Below are positions 1 through 8,213 of a stretch of DNA of 43,958 nt, piece by piece (position 1 is the stretch's first letter; each line of letters begins with the position of its first letter). Where the stretch lies: NCBI GenBank assembly GCA_022827835.1, contig JAJEIO010000059.1, forward strand, positions 1-43,958, written 5' to 3'. The DNA comes from Candidatus Latescibacterota bacterium. Lineage in GTDB: Bacteria > Latescibacterota > UBA2968 > UBA8231. Under the pieces are notes generated by a model. The model was not told where the DNA came from, did not search any database, and worked only from the letters and a program-made list of their open reading frames with translations. The translations under genes were made by a program, and so were the position numbers.

Positions 1-1
1 C

Positions 2-367
2 CTCTTCCAATTTGCCAACGGCACAGTCGCCACCCACCGCGGCATCGGCTGCACGGTCGGTCACGTACCGGCCGGGCACAACGGCGAGTGGCGCTACGAG
101 GGGCCGCGCGGCACGCTGACGTGGGAGGGCTTCGACCTGTACCATACTCACTCGCACCGCGCCGATCCCAAAATTCGCCAGCAGGTTCCTCTCGACGACG
201 ATGGTGGCCAAGACCAAAACCCCGTGCTGCGGGAATTCGTCGCCGCCATCGAAGAAGGCCGCACGCCCGAGTGCAACGCAGCCGACAACCTCAAGTCCAT
301 GGCCATGGTTTTTGCGGCAGTCAAAAGCGCGATGGAAGGACGCGAAGTATCCATCGACGAGCTATAG
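2..367 (+). CDS. Gfo/Idh/MocA family oxidoreductase, C-terminal fragment
   Basis: The open frame enters from the left edge and ends at TAG 365-367, giving about 121 residues of a C-terminus. The reading contains GPRGTLTWEGFDLY, then EFVAAIEEGRTPECNAADN and a tail rich in S-M-A-M-V-F-A-A. This order (substrate-domain strand, then a helix with V-A-A-I-E-E-G-R followed by N-x-x-S-x-x-M) is the usual end of Gfo/Idh/MocA NAD(P)-dependent sugar dehydrogenases. The Rossmann half lies outside the window, so cofactor and substrate cannot be judged. It stops 54 bp before cysS, on the same strand. Two more family members occur in the window (22220-23440 and 37917-39197). The family call is fairly safe; the substrate is unknown. 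Confidence 0.8.
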   Translation, partial: LFQFANGTVATHRGIGCTVGHVPAGHNGEWRYEGPRGTLTWEGFDLYHTHSHRADPKIRQQVPLDDDGGQDQNPVLREFVAAIEEGRTPECNAADNLKSMAMVFAAVKSAMEGREVSIDEL

Positions 368-421
368 ACTGACTCTTTCTCTATTGCCACATCTTGCGAC
401 TAACCCCTCTTTAATAGACTT

Positions 422-1810
422 ATGACTCTACATCTTTTTGATACCTATGCTCGCCAAGAACGCCCCTTCACACCGCTCGCACCGCCCCAAGTCCGCCTGT
501 ATGCCTGCGGCCCGACTGTGTACAACTACCAGCACATCGGCAACCTGCGCACCTATATCTTCGAGGACATCCTGCGGCGCGCCCTCGAATACAGCGGCTA
601 TGAGGTCCACCACGTCGTCAACATCACCGACGTGGGGCACCTGACCTCCGACGCGGACACCGGCGAAGACAAGATGGAAGCCGGCGCGCGGCGCACCGGC
701 CTGACGGCTTGGGAAATCGCCGAGCGCTACACCGCAGATTTCCAAGAAAAGCTCGACTGGCTCAACATCCTCGCGCCCCACGTCTGGTGCCGGGCCACCG
801 ACCACATTAGCGAGCAGATCGCGGCCATCGAGACCATCGAGGAAAAAGGCTATACGTACCGCACAGACGACGGCCTGTACTTCGACACCTCGCGCCTGAG
901 CGACTACGGCCATCTCGCCCGCCTCAACATCGAGGGCCTACAAGGCGGCCAGCGCGTCGATCTCGGACAGAAGCGCCGCGTCACAGACTTCGCGTTGTGG
1001 AAGTTCAGCCCAGCAGACGCGCAGCGGCAGATGGAATGGGACAGCCCGTGGGGGCGCGGCTTCCCCGGCTGGCACATCGAATGCACGGCCATGGCGGCCA
1101 AGTACTTGGGACCGTACTTCGACATCCACTGCGGCGGCGAGGATCACGTCCCGGTCCACCACACCAACGAAATCGCCCAAGCCCAAGCCTGCTACGACAC
1201 GCGGCTAGCCGAATTCTGGCTCCACGGCGCGTTTCTACAGATCGACGGCGAGAAGATGTCCAAGTCGAGCGGCGATTTCCTGCGCCTCGAATCCCTCGTC
1301 GAAGAGGGCTACGACCCTCTCGCCTACCGCTTTTTCTGCCTTGGGGCGCGCTACCGGGCCAAGCTCTCCTTCACTTGGGAAAGTCTCAGCGGCGCGGCCA
1401 CGGCCCTCGACCGGCTGCGCACTGCCGCCCACGCTTGGGGTGCGCCGTCTGAACCCAACGACCGCTACGTGGCCGAGTTCAAAGAGCGCGTCGAGGACGA
1501 CCTCAACATGCCGCGCGTCCTCGCCCTGTGCTGGGAGCTCGTGGCCGACGATCTCCCCGACGCCGCCAAGAAGGCCACGCTCCTGCACTTCGATCAAGTC
1601 ATGGGCTTGGGGCTGGCCGAGTGGACGCCGCAAGAGGAAGATGAAGTCCCCGAAGCGATTCGCGAACTCGCCGCCCAGCGACAACAAGCCCGTGACGCCA
1701 AAGACTGGTCCACGGCCGACGCCCTGCGCGACGAAATCACCGCGGCCGGCTACGAAATCGAAGACACCCCCCAAGGCCCCAACATCCGCCCGCGCAAAAC
1801 CTCCGGCTGA
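422..1810 (+). CDS. cysS: cysteinyl-tRNA synthetase
   Basis: Class I aminoacyl-tRNA synthetase that activates cysteine and charges tRNA-Cys in the cytoplasm. The 462-residue product has the usual family length. HIGN (38-41) is the HIGH-type signature and KMSKS (278-282) closes the active site. The expected zinc ligands are all present: C29 in YACGPTVYN, C221 in WHIECTAM, and H246 and E250 in the HHTNE stretch, with the same spacing as in the E. coli enzyme. The C-terminal helical domain runs from about residue 300. The start at ATG 422 gives the normal N-terminus just ahead of the C29 motif. The stop codon lies inside a GGCTGAGCC...-type repeat (see 1805-1823). This is the only clear housekeeping gene in the window. 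Confidence 0.98.
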   Translation: MTLHLFDTYARQERPFTPLAPPQVRLYACGPTVYNYQHIGNLRTYIFEDILRRALEYSGYEVHHVVNITDVGHLTSDADTGEDKMEAGARRTGLTAWEIAERYTADFQEKLDWLNILAPHVWCRATDHISEQIAAIETIEEKGYTYRTDDGLYFDTSRLSDYGHLARLNIEGLQGGQRVDLGQKRRVTDFALWKFSPADAQRQMEWDSPWGRGFPGWHIECTAMAAKYLGPYFDIHCGGEDHVPVHHTNEIAQAQACYDTRLAEFWLHGAFLQIDGEKMSKSSGDFLRLESLVEEGYDPLAYRFFCLGARYRAKLSFTWESLSGAATALDRLRTAAHAWGAPSEPNDRYVAEFKERVEDDLNMPRVLALCWELVADDLPDAAKKATLLHFDQVMGLGLAEWTPQEEDEVPEAIRELAAQRQQARDAKDWSTADALRDEITAAGYEIEDTPQGPNIRPRKTSG

Positions 1811-1823
1811 GCCTGTCGAAGCC
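1805..1823. repeat. short GC-rich repeat-like element over the cysS stop codon
   Basis: The 19 bases GGCTGAGCCTGTCGAAGCC read on the other strand as GGCTTCGACAGGCTCAGCC. From memory, sequences of this type (TTCGACAGGCTCAGC) are dispersed in many environmental bacterial genomes. The ends GGCT/AGCC are complementary, but the whole is not a strong hairpin. It covers the cysS TGA and the start of the 30-base gap before the M81 gene. Only one copy is seen here, so its repeat status rests on recall. Confidence 0.4.
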
Positions 1824-1840
1824 TAACCGAACGGACGCCC

Positions 1841-3328
1841 ATGTCCCGCATCCTCGTCGCCGAGTGCAAGCAAGAAATCTCCTCCTTCAACCCGATCATC
1901 GGCACGTACGACAACTTCTCCATCCGCCGCGGCCCCGAGTTGCTCACCTATCACCAAGGCCGCGAGACCGAACTGTGCGGTGCCTTGCAGGTCTTCGCCG
2001 ACAGCCACATCGACGTCATCCCCACGTACGGGGCCGTCGCCCCCTCGGCCGGGCCTTTAGACCAACAGGACTTCGAGCGCCTTGCCGCCGAGCTACTCGA
2101 CGCGGTCACACCGCACCTAGCCGACGCCGACGGCATGTACTTCTGCCTGCACGGTGCCATGGGTTGCACCGAGGAACTCGACCCAGAGGGCTACTTGCTG
2201 CAAGAGATTCGCCGCAGCGCCGGTCCCGACTTTCCCATCGTGATCTCACAAGACCTCCACGGCATTCTCACCCACCGCATGTTGGAGCACTCAAACGGCC
2301 TCGCCATTTATCACACCTATCCGCACGTCGATTTGGCCGACACCGGCCGCCGCGCCGCGTACTTGCTCCTTCAAGTCCTCGCCGGCGCACAGCCCGTAGT
2401 AGCCCGCGTGCCAGTGCCCGCGCTCGTGCGCGGCAACGAACTCATCACCGCCTCCGGCGTGTACGGCGAGACCATCCGCTACTGCCAAGCTCTAGAGGAG
2501 CAGCCCGACATTCTCGCCGCTGGCATGATGATCGGCAACCCATTCACCGATGTGCCCGAGCTGTGCTCCCAAGCCATCGTCGTGGCCGATGCCGACCCCG
2601 ACCTCGCCCGCAACGAGGCTCTCCACCTTGCCACTGACTTCTGGGAACGCCGCGCCCTCATGCAGCCCGATCTCGTATCCGTCGAAGACGCCGTGGCCCA
2701 AGCCGCCCAATACAGCGGTCCAGTGCTCTTCACCGACGCGGCCGACGCTCCCTCCTCGGGCGCAACAGGCGACAGCAATGTGCTCCTCCAAGCCCTGCGC
2801 GCCAGCGGCTACTCCGGCCAAGTGCTCGCACCGCTAGTGGATGCACCCGCCGCGTACATGGCCCACGACGCCGGGCTCGGCGCACACATTCACGTGGTCT
2901 TGGGTGGCTCCCTCGATTCGCGCTTTGCCCCGCTCGACTTAGAGGTGGAAGTCACCCAACTCGGCGACGGCGAATACCTCTGCGAATCTTGGAACACGCC
3001 CCAGCACGCCGGGCCTACAGCCGTGCTGGAAAGCGACAACCTCACCATCGTCTGCGTCAGCCGCTCAGTGCCCTTTATCGACCGCTCGGTCTTCATCGCC
3101 CACGACATCAACCCCAAGGACTACGACCTCATCGTCATCAAATCGCCACACTGCCAGTGGCACTTTTTTGACGAGTGGGCCGAGATAAACTTCAACATCG
3201 ATGCCCCCGGCTCGACCAGCGCGAACTTGCCCACCCTCGGGCACCGCGTCTGCCAGCGGCCCATGTACCCGCTCGAACTCGATGCCCCTTTTACCCCGGT
3301 CGCCGAAATGTTCGGCACAGGAGCCTAG
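1841..3328 (+). CDS. M81 family metallopeptidase / MlrC-like protein
   Basis: The 495-residue product is full length for peptidase family M81 (microcystinase C, DUF1485 plus MlrC C-terminal domain). Visible family marks are AECKQEISSFNP at 8-19, FCLHGAMGC at 101-109, SQDLHG at 136-141 and HTYPHVDLADTGRR at 158-171; the acidic and histidine residues of these blocks form the metal site. The C-terminal half has VIKSPHCQWHFFDEWAEI and a PGSTSANL segment, as in the MlrC C-terminal domain. Few family members have been tested; MlrC itself cleaves linear microcystin, and most homologues in environmental genomes are probably amidases of other substrates. It starts 30 bp after cysS and is followed after 4 bp by a sugar-isomerase-like gene, so it likely heads a three-gene operon. 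No signal peptide is seen. Substrate unknown. Confidence 0.9.
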   Translation: MSRILVAECKQEISSFNPIIGTYDNFSIRRGPELLTYHQGRETELCGALQVFADSHIDVIPTYGAVAPSAGPLDQQDFERLAAELLDAVTPHLADADGMYFCLHGAMGCTEELDPEGYLLQEIRRSAGPDFPIVISQDLHGILTHRMLEHSNGLAIYHTYPHVDLADTGRRAAYLLLQVLAGAQPVVARVPVPALVRGNELITASGVYGETIRYCQALEEQPDILAAGMMIGNPFTDVPELCSQAIVVADADPDLARNEALHLATDFWERRALMQPDLVSVEDAVAQAAQYSGPVLFTDAADAPSSGATGDSNVLLQALRASGYSGQVLAPLVDAPAAYMAHDAGLGAHIHVVLGGSLDSRFAPLDLEVEVTQLGDGEYLCESWNTPQHAGPTAVLESDNLTIVCVSRSVPFIDRSVFIAHDINPKDYDLIVIKSPHCQWHFFDEWAEINFNIDAPGSTSANLPTLGHRVCQRPMYPLELDAPFTPVAEMFGTGA

Positions 3329-3332
3329 CTTT

Positions 3333-4094
3333 ATGCCCACTATCAAACAATCCGTCTGCTTCAACCCCTTCACCGGCAGCGGCCTCAGCCCGCAGGAACT
3401 CGTCGCGGCCGCCGCCCGCATCGGCTACCAATCCGTAGAGATGGCGGCCCAGGAACACTGGCCGCTGATCCAAGACCACGGCCTCGCCATCGCCATCGTC
3501 TCCGGCCATGCTTCCCTGCCCGACGGCCTCAACAAGCCCGAAAACCACGACCGCATCGAAGACGAACTCCTCGCCAACATCGACCTCGCCGTTGAGCACA
3601 GCATCCCCTCGCTGATTTGCTTCTCCGGCAACAGCGAGGGCCGCTCCTCAGAAGAGGGCCTCGCCAACTGCGTCGCCGGCCTGCGTCGCGTCACCGGGGC
3701 CGCCGAGGAAAAGGGCATTACGCTCTGCATGGAATTGCTCAACTCGCGCGTCAACCATCCCGACTACCAGTGCGACCACACCGCCTGGGGCGTAGCCCTG
3801 TGCCGGGCCGTCGGCTCGCCCCGGTTCAAGCTGCTCTACGACATTTACCACATGCAGATCATGGAAGGCGATCTCATCCGCAACATCACCGACCACATCG
3901 ACTGCATCGGCCACTTCCACACCGCCGGCAACCCCGGTCGCCAAGACCTCGACGACCAGCAGGAGATCTACTACCCGCCGATTATGCAGGCCATCGCCGC
4001 CACCTCCTACGATGGCTACGTCGGCCACGAGTACCGGCCCAAGGGCGATGCCATTGATTCGCTAGCCCACGCCTTCTCCGTCTGTGATGTCTGA
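3333..4094 (+). CDS. hydroxypyruvate isomerase-like TIM-barrel protein
   Basis: The start is taken at ATG 3333, because the open frame further upstream lies inside the M81 gene; a GGAG precedes this ATG in the M81 stop region. The 253-residue product is a xylose-isomerase-like TIM barrel of the Hyi type. The metal-binding set E134 (CMELLNSRVNH), D170 (LLYDIYHMQIMEGD), H196 (GHFHTAGNPGR) and E233 (GHEYRPKGD) is complete and in normal order. Hyi enzymes interconvert hydroxypyruvate and tartronate semialdehyde, but close relatives act on other keto sugars (for example OtnI-type), so the substrate is open. It overlaps the downstream TauD-like gene by 8 bases, which implies coupled translation. 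Confidence 0.88.
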   Translation: MPTIKQSVCFNPFTGSGLSPQELVAAAARIGYQSVEMAAQEHWPLIQDHGLAIAIVSGHASLPDGLNKPENHDRIEDELLANIDLAVEHSIPSLICFSGNSEGRSSEEGLANCVAGLRRVTGAAEEKGITLCMELLNSRVNHPDYQCDHTAWGVALCRAVGSPRFKLLYDIYHMQIMEGDLIRNITDHIDCIGHFHTAGNPGRQDLDDQQEIYYPPIMQAIAATSYDGYVGHEYRPKGDAIDSLAHAFSVCDV

Positions 4095-4896
4095 GATAAC
4101 AATCGCGCCCACCGGCGGCGCACTCGGCGCTGAGATCAAAGGCTGCGACCTATCCGCACCGCTCGCGCCCGCCCAAGTCGCACAGGTGCGCCAGGCGCTC
4201 CTCGACCACGGCGTGGTCTTCTTTCGCCAGCAGCAACTAAGCGACGAAGACCAAGTGCGCTTCACTGCGTACTTTGGCCAACCCGTACCGCACGTGCGCA
4301 AGCAGCGCCCGCGGCGAGTCAAGGAGATTTTCCTCATCTCCAATGTCAAAGAAAACGGCGAGCCAATCGGCGAACTAGGCGACGAGCTGATTCCCTTCCA
4401 CTCGGATCTTTCCTACCTACAACGCCCCGGCACCCTCTCGGTACTCTACGCAGTGGAGATCCCCTCGGAGGGCGGCCAGACTCAGTGGTGCAATTGCACC
4501 GCTGCCTACGAAGCGCTCGACGACGCTTGGAAAACCCGCCTCAAGGGAATGCGCGCCGTGCATCGCCACTACGTCGAAGCGCAAAATCCCCCCGAGCACA
4601 TCGCCCACCCCATCGTCCGCACCCATCCCGAAACAGGTCGCCGCTCGCTTTACGTAGGGCCGCACCTGACCAAATACGTCGTCGGCCTCAGCCGCCAAGA
4701 CAGCGACGCCCTGCTCGGCGAACTGTACGCCCAACTCGAACAACCGCGCTTCGTCTGGACCCACGAGTGGCAAGTCGGCGACCTCGTCCTCTTCGACAAC
4801 CGCCCGACCATGCACCGCCGCCTCGCCTTCCCCCCCGACCAACGTCGTCTGATGAAACGCACTCAAGTTTTTAACGACGAAATACCTGTGGAATAA
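4087..4896 (+). CDS. TauD/TfdA family 2-oxoglutarate-dependent dioxygenase
   Basis: The product is a 269-residue non-heme Fe(II) dioxygenase. The iron triad is visible as H105-x-D107 (PFHSDLSY) and H243 (RPTMHRRLAF), and R254/R258 after it can bind the 2-oxoglutarate carboxylate. The opening block (GGALGAEIKGCDLS, then HGVVFFRQQ) is typical of TauD/TfdA. A GTG at 4084 lies directly before ATG 4087; the ATG is preferred. The family hydroxylates substrates such as taurine, phenoxyacetates or alkylsulfates, and the sequence alone does not decide which. It forms the end of a tight operon with the M81 and Hyi-like genes, so all three probably process one small molecule. A 160-bp non-coding stretch follows. 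Confidence 0.93.
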   Translation: MSEITIAPTGGALGAEIKGCDLSAPLAPAQVAQVRQALLDHGVVFFRQQQLSDEDQVRFTAYFGQPVPHVRKQRPRRVKEIFLISNVKENGEPIGELGDELIPFHSDLSYLQRPGTLSVLYAVEIPSEGGQTQWCNCTAAYEALDDAWKTRLKGMRAVHRHYVEAQNPPEHIAHPIVRTHPETGRRSLYVGPHLTKYVVGLSRQDSDALLGELYAQLEQPRFVWTHEWQVGDLVLFDNRPTMHRRLAFPPDQRRLMKRTQVFNDEIPVE

Positions 4897-4977
4897 ACGT
4901 TCTAAATATTCGTCTAGAGTGTTGTTTCATCCTCATCGCAACATTGCTAAAATCGCAAAGAAGCCGGCACTAGCGAA

Positions 4978-5013
4978 TTGTCCGATAACGCCATATGGCC
5001 TATTTTATATGGC
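4978..5013 (+). promoter_or_regulatory. probable promoter and operator of the toxin-antitoxin pair
   Basis: TTGTCC (4978-4983) and TATTTT (5001-5006) are spaced by exactly 17 bases and resemble -35 and -10 boxes. Inverted arms GCCATAT (4990-4996) and ATATGGC (5007-5013) flank the -10 box, and ATATGGC also occurs at 4993-4999, giving a direct repeat. Such repeats over a core promoter are typical binding sites for autoregulating antitoxins with an Xre-type N-terminus. A GGAGG at 5041-5045 lies 11 bases before the antitoxin ATG. The role is inferred from position only. Confidence 0.5.
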
Positions 5014-5056
5014 AATATAGCCTTAGCTCCTTCGCGGAAAGGAGGACGCCCCCACC

Positions 5057-5572
5057 ATGTCTCCATCGTCTAAGAAAAAAAATAAACCCATAGGCACCTA
5101 TGTTCGGGCCTCCGAAGGTGCGAAACCTTTGGCCGCTTCGACCATCAGCGCGGATGCCCCCAGCGGACTTTCTTATGGGGCCTCTGCTGGACTGTCGTTC
5201 AAAGATACCGGAACCCTGATCCGCCAGCTCAAGCGCGGGCTACCGATGACCGCTTTTGACGACCTTCAAGGTGCCATGGCCGTACCGGCCAAGACGTTGG
5301 CCAGCGCGGCCAATATCGCGGTTCGGACACTCAATCGCCGCCGCAAAGAGGGCCGCCTCCAGACCGATGAATCCGAGCGTTTATTCCGCATTGCCGCACT
5401 GTACGACCGGGCGATTGAAGTCTTGGGCGACCAAGAGCGGGCGAGGGCGTGGTTCAAAGAGCCTGTGAAAGCCCTCGGCATGAAGACGCCATTGCAATAC
5501 GCCGACACTGAGCCTGGTGCCCGCGAGGTCGAAAACCTCCTCGGTCGCCTCGAATACGGCGTATTCTCGTGA
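5057..5572 (+). CDS. Xre/MbcA/ParS-type antitoxin (DUF2384)
   Basis: The 171-residue product has a low-complexity N-terminus of about 55 residues, then a helical part (IRQLKRGLPMTAFDDLQ, 55-71, and a helix-turn-helix-like block with NIAVRTLNRRRKEGRL). The C-terminus is the classic toxin-binding domain: ESERLFRIAALYDRAIEVLG, then ARAWFKEPVKALG, and a last segment ending in a short tail after LLGRLEYG. This is the antitoxin family (COG5642) that pairs with RES toxins. It should neutralise the toxin by covering its NAD site and repress its own promoter. Its stop overlaps the toxin GTG start by 4 bases (5569-5572), the usual coupled arrangement. The N-terminal 50 residues are longer than in many relatives and unrecognised. 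Confidence 0.93.
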   Translation: MSPSSKKKNKPIGTYVRASEGAKPLAASTISADAPSGLSYGASAGLSFKDTGTLIRQLKRGLPMTAFDDLQGAMAVPAKTLASAANIAVRTLNRRRKEGRLQTDESERLFRIAALYDRAIEVLGDQERARAWFKEPVKALGMKTPLQYADTEPGAREVENLLGRLEYGVFS

Positions 5573-6039
5573 TCATCCGGGCTTGGCGCATCGTCCAGAT
5601 GCGCTTTGCGGAACGGGCTTTTGAAGGAGAGGGAGCGCGTCTTTTCGGGGGACGCTGGAATCGCCGGGGCACCCCTATCATCTACACTGCGGAATCGCTG
5701 TCGTTGGCCACGCTCGAAATCCTCGTCAACCTCGACTCCGCCGCAACCCTTGACCGGTATCTGAGCATTCCGGTCGAATTTGACGACAGCCTGTGCAAGG
5801 TACTGGCATTGGACGCCTTACCCGATAATTGGTCGTCCGATCCGGTGCCGCCAAACGTCCAAGAGATGGGATCTAGCTGGGCCGCCGCTCGTGAATCAGC
5901 CGTGCTCGTCGTTCCCAGCGCCGTCGTTCCGCAGGAACACAATTTCCTCTTAAATCCACAGCATACCGACTTCGCGCAAATACGCATCGGCCGCTCCACC
6001 GCATTCGACTTCGACCAAAGGCTGATCAGGGGATTGTAA
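5569..6039 (+). CDS. RES-domain toxin, probable NAD+ phosphorylase/glycohydrolase
   Basis: The 156-residue product is full length for the RES domain (COG5654). The name-giving residues are visible: R29 in FGGRWNRRG, E42 in IYTAESLSLATLE and the serine of VLVVPSAVVPQEHNFLLNP, followed by the family's N-x-L-x-N-P-x-H block. Known members (MbcT, Res of Pseudomonas and Photorhabdus) degrade cellular NAD+ and stop growth. The GTG start sits in a GTGA overlap with the antitoxin stop, so both proteins are made together. Intact catalytic residues suggest the pair is functional. TA modules of this class reside on chromosomes and plasmids; no other mobile-element mark is seen nearby. Confidence 0.94.
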   Translation: MIIRAWRIVQMRFAERAFEGEGARLFGGRWNRRGTPIIYTAESLSLATLEILVNLDSAATLDRYLSIPVEFDDSLCKVLALDALPDNWSSDPVPPNVQEMGSSWAAARESAVLVVPSAVVPQEHNFLLNPQHTDFAQIRIGRSTAFDFDQRLIRGL

Positions 6040-6142
6040 GGCCAATGCGGTTTAGTTTGCGCATTTCAAACGAAGACAATACCATAATCCCCCGGCAGAT
6101 CGTCTGTCCGCGTTCAGTTTCCTCTTTCGCTCTATAAAGACC

Positions 6143-7117
6143 ATGTTCAAAGCACTCATCTTACATGAGCACTCTGCCCTCATCGAAGAACTCGACGAAA
6201 GTCGCCTACCCGCCGGCGACGTAGAAATCGCCGTTGCGTATTCCTCGCTCAACTATAAAGACGGGATGATCCTCAACGGCTTAGGAGGCTTGGTCAAAAC
6301 CTATCCCCACGTCCCCGGCCTTGACCTCGCCGGCACCGTCGCCCACAGCCAGAACGACCAATTCCAACCCGGCGATCAAGTTATATGCACTGGCTGGCGC
6401 GTCGGCGAAATCCACTGGGGTGGGTACGCGCAAAAGGCGCGGCTCAAGGCCGACTGGCTCGTGCGCCTACCCGCTGACCTCACGCTACGCTCCGCCATGG
6501 GCTTGGGCGCTGCGGGCCTGACTGCGGCCATCTCCTTAGAAGCCCTCGAAGCCCACGGCCTCACCCCCGACAAAGGCGAAGTCCTCGTCACCGGCGCGGC
6601 CGGCGGCGTCGGCTCCCTATCCGTCCTACTCCTCGCCGCGCTGGGCTACCAAGTCGCCGCATCCACTGGTCGCCCCGAACTCGAACCCTATCTAAAAGAC
6701 CTCGGTGCCCAGACCATCATCCCGCGTCAGGACCTCGCCGAGCCGTCTAACAAACCTTTGGAAAGTGCGCGCTGGGCCGCCTGCATCGACTCGGTCGGCG
6801 GCACCACCTTAGCCCGCGTCTTGGCCCAAATGAACTACGGAGCTTCCATCGCCGCGGTGGGCTTAGCCGGCGGTGCCCAACTCACAACCACCGTCATTCC
6901 CTTCTTGCTGCGCGGCGTCAACATCCTCGGCATCGACTCCGTCTTCTACCCAGCCGAGCGCCGCGCTGCCGCTTGGTCGCGCCTAGCCACCGCACTGCCC
7001 TTGGAAAAATTAGATCGCATCTGCACTGAGGTCGGTTTAGCCGATGTCCCCCGCCTCGGCAAGGACATCTTAGGGGGCAAAGTGCAAGGGCGCGTCATCG
7101 TCAATCCCAATCAATAA
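6143..7117 (+). CDS. YhdH/AcuI-type zinc-free quinone oxidoreductase (acrylyl-CoA reductase family)
   Basis: The 324-residue MDR-superfamily reductase has the subgroup marks SLNYKDGM at 35-42, HVPGLDLAGTV at 56-66 and the NADP-binding loop GAAGGVGS at 151-158. The full length matches YhdH/AcuI. The named enzymes reduce acryloyl-CoA to propionyl-CoA with NADPH, which removes a toxic intermediate, for example in DMSP breakdown. The zinc ligands of classical alcohol dehydrogenases are absent, as expected. A 103-bp gap separates it from the RES toxin, and the next gene starts 12 bp after it, so the two may be co-transcribed. The exact substrate is not proven by sequence; AcuI or YhdH activity is the best guess. 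Confidence 0.9.
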   Translation: MFKALILHEHSALIEELDESRLPAGDVEIAVAYSSLNYKDGMILNGLGGLVKTYPHVPGLDLAGTVAHSQNDQFQPGDQVICTGWRVGEIHWGGYAQKARLKADWLVRLPADLTLRSAMGLGAAGLTAAISLEALEAHGLTPDKGEVLVTGAAGGVGSLSVLLLAALGYQVAASTGRPELEPYLKDLGAQTIIPRQDLAEPSNKPLESARWAACIDSVGGTTLARVLAQMNYGASIAAVGLAGGAQLTTTVIPFLLRGVNILGIDSVFYPAERRAAAWSRLATALPLEKLDRICTEVGLADVPRLGKDILGGKVQGRVIVNPNQ

Positions 7118-7129
7118 GGAAAACACACT

Positions 7130-8110
7130 ATGCGCCGACTAACGCTGCTACTCCTCACCCTCGCCACCACCCAAGCTGGAGCTGACTCCAACATGCCCGG
7201 TACCGACCGTATCACCTACTTCGGCTACGAAGACTGCATCCTGCTCGAAAACGCCCACACCCGCGTCGTCCTCACCTCATCGGCCGGCCGCGTTCTCGAA
7301 TACTCGCGCAAAGGCCCCAACGCCATCTACCTCGACCCCGCGCAAGAAGGCGCGACCTTTGAAGACGGCGATCCTCGCTTCGGCCCCACCGGCGGCCGCC
7401 TCGACATCGGCCCGGAAATGATCATCCCCGCTCATCCCGACCTCTGGCTCGGGCAGTGGGAAAGCCAAATCACCGGCCCGCGCTCGGCCCGCCTGATCAG
7501 CAAAAAGGACGAGCCTACCGGCGTCCAACTCATCCGCGACTTCCAACTCGCCGAGCACTCCACCCACTTGAGCGTCACCCAGACCATCAAAAACATCTCT
7601 GATAGCGCAAAACACTGGGGCCACTGGAGCCGCACCTTTGGCACGGGCGGCGGCATCGTAATCATTCCCCTGACGCTGAGCCGCTTCCCGGACTCCTATG
7701 TCATGTACGGCCCCGGCCCGGTCATCAACTACCGCCCTGAAGATCCCAATATCCGCATCCGCGACAACTTCCTCGAAGTCCTCTCCACGCCGCTCAGACC
7801 CAAGCTCGGCATGGACTCGCAAGCCGGATGGTTTGCCTATCTCGACCGCAACGACTTGCTGTGGGTCAAGCGCTATCCAGTGTACCCCGATCGCCCCTAC
7901 GGCGAACTGGCCGGACTGACCATCTCAATATGGTATTACGAGGATCTGATGTGCGAGTTGGAGCCGATCGGCCCGCACGAGGACATACCCCCCGGCGGCA
8001 AAGCCTCCTTCACCGAAGACTGGTGGCTCCTGCCCTACACCTATCCCCAAGACGGCAGCGCTCTCGACCTCGAAGCCATCAGCGCCTTGGTGGAACGAGA
8101 GGCGCGCTGA
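7130..8110 (+). CDS. secreted galactose-mutarotase-like protein (DUF4380-like)
   Basis: The N-terminus MRRLTLLLLTLATTQAGA is a signal peptide, so the 326-residue product is exported. The mature part looks like a beta-sandwich of the mutarotase type: ILLENAHTRVVLTSSAGRVLEY near the start, GPTGGRLDIGPE near residue 87, then a hydrophobic strand pattern through SVTQTIKNISD and a tryptophan-rich WSRTFGTGG segment. Domains of this kind (DUF4380) are common beside sugar-utilisation genes but have no firm function. Assignment to DUF4380 is from recall of its pattern, not a search. An AAGGA-like ribosome site precedes ATG 7130, and the gene is closed by the hairpin at 8119-8152. Confidence 0.6.
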   Translation: MRRLTLLLLTLATTQAGADSNMPGTDRITYFGYEDCILLENAHTRVVLTSSAGRVLEYSRKGPNAIYLDPAQEGATFEDGDPRFGPTGGRLDIGPEMIIPAHPDLWLGQWESQITGPRSARLISKKDEPTGVQLIRDFQLAEHSTHLSVTQTIKNISDSAKHWGHWSRTFGTGGGIVIIPLTLSRFPDSYVMYGPGPVINYRPEDPNIRIRDNFLEVLSTPLRPKLGMDSQAGWFAYLDRNDLLWVKRYPVYPDRPYGELAGLTISIWYYEDLMCELEPIGPHEDIPPGGKASFTEDWWLLPYTYPQDGSALDLEAISALVEREAR

Positions 8111-8118
8111 GTATAAAA

Positions 8119-8152
8119 AACCGCCGCTAACTTATTGATGTTAGCGGCGGTT
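8119..8152. terminator. bidirectional rho-independent terminator
   Basis: A perfect 13-base stem, AACCGCCGCTAAC (8119-8131) with GTTAGCGGCGGTT (8140-8152), encloses the 8-base loop TTATTGAT. A run of A precedes it (8115-8120) and TTAATTTT follows, so it can stop transcription in both directions. It lies between two convergent genes, ending at 8110 (+) and 8214 (-), exactly where such a site is needed. Confidence 0.9.
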
Positions 8153-8213
8153 AATTTTCTGCCGAAGTCAAATGCGGCCCAAAGTTGGCGGTCTCATCGG
8201 CCCACGTTTTCCC

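Noticed and set aside
428..913. 161-residue open frame antisense to cysS
   Set aside because: It lies wholly over a clear CysS coding region, and its valine/alanine/aspartate-rich composition is what antisense of GC-rich codons gives.
1235..1774. 179-residue open frame antisense to cysS
   Set aside because: It is a shadow of the CysS frame with no motif or ribosome site.
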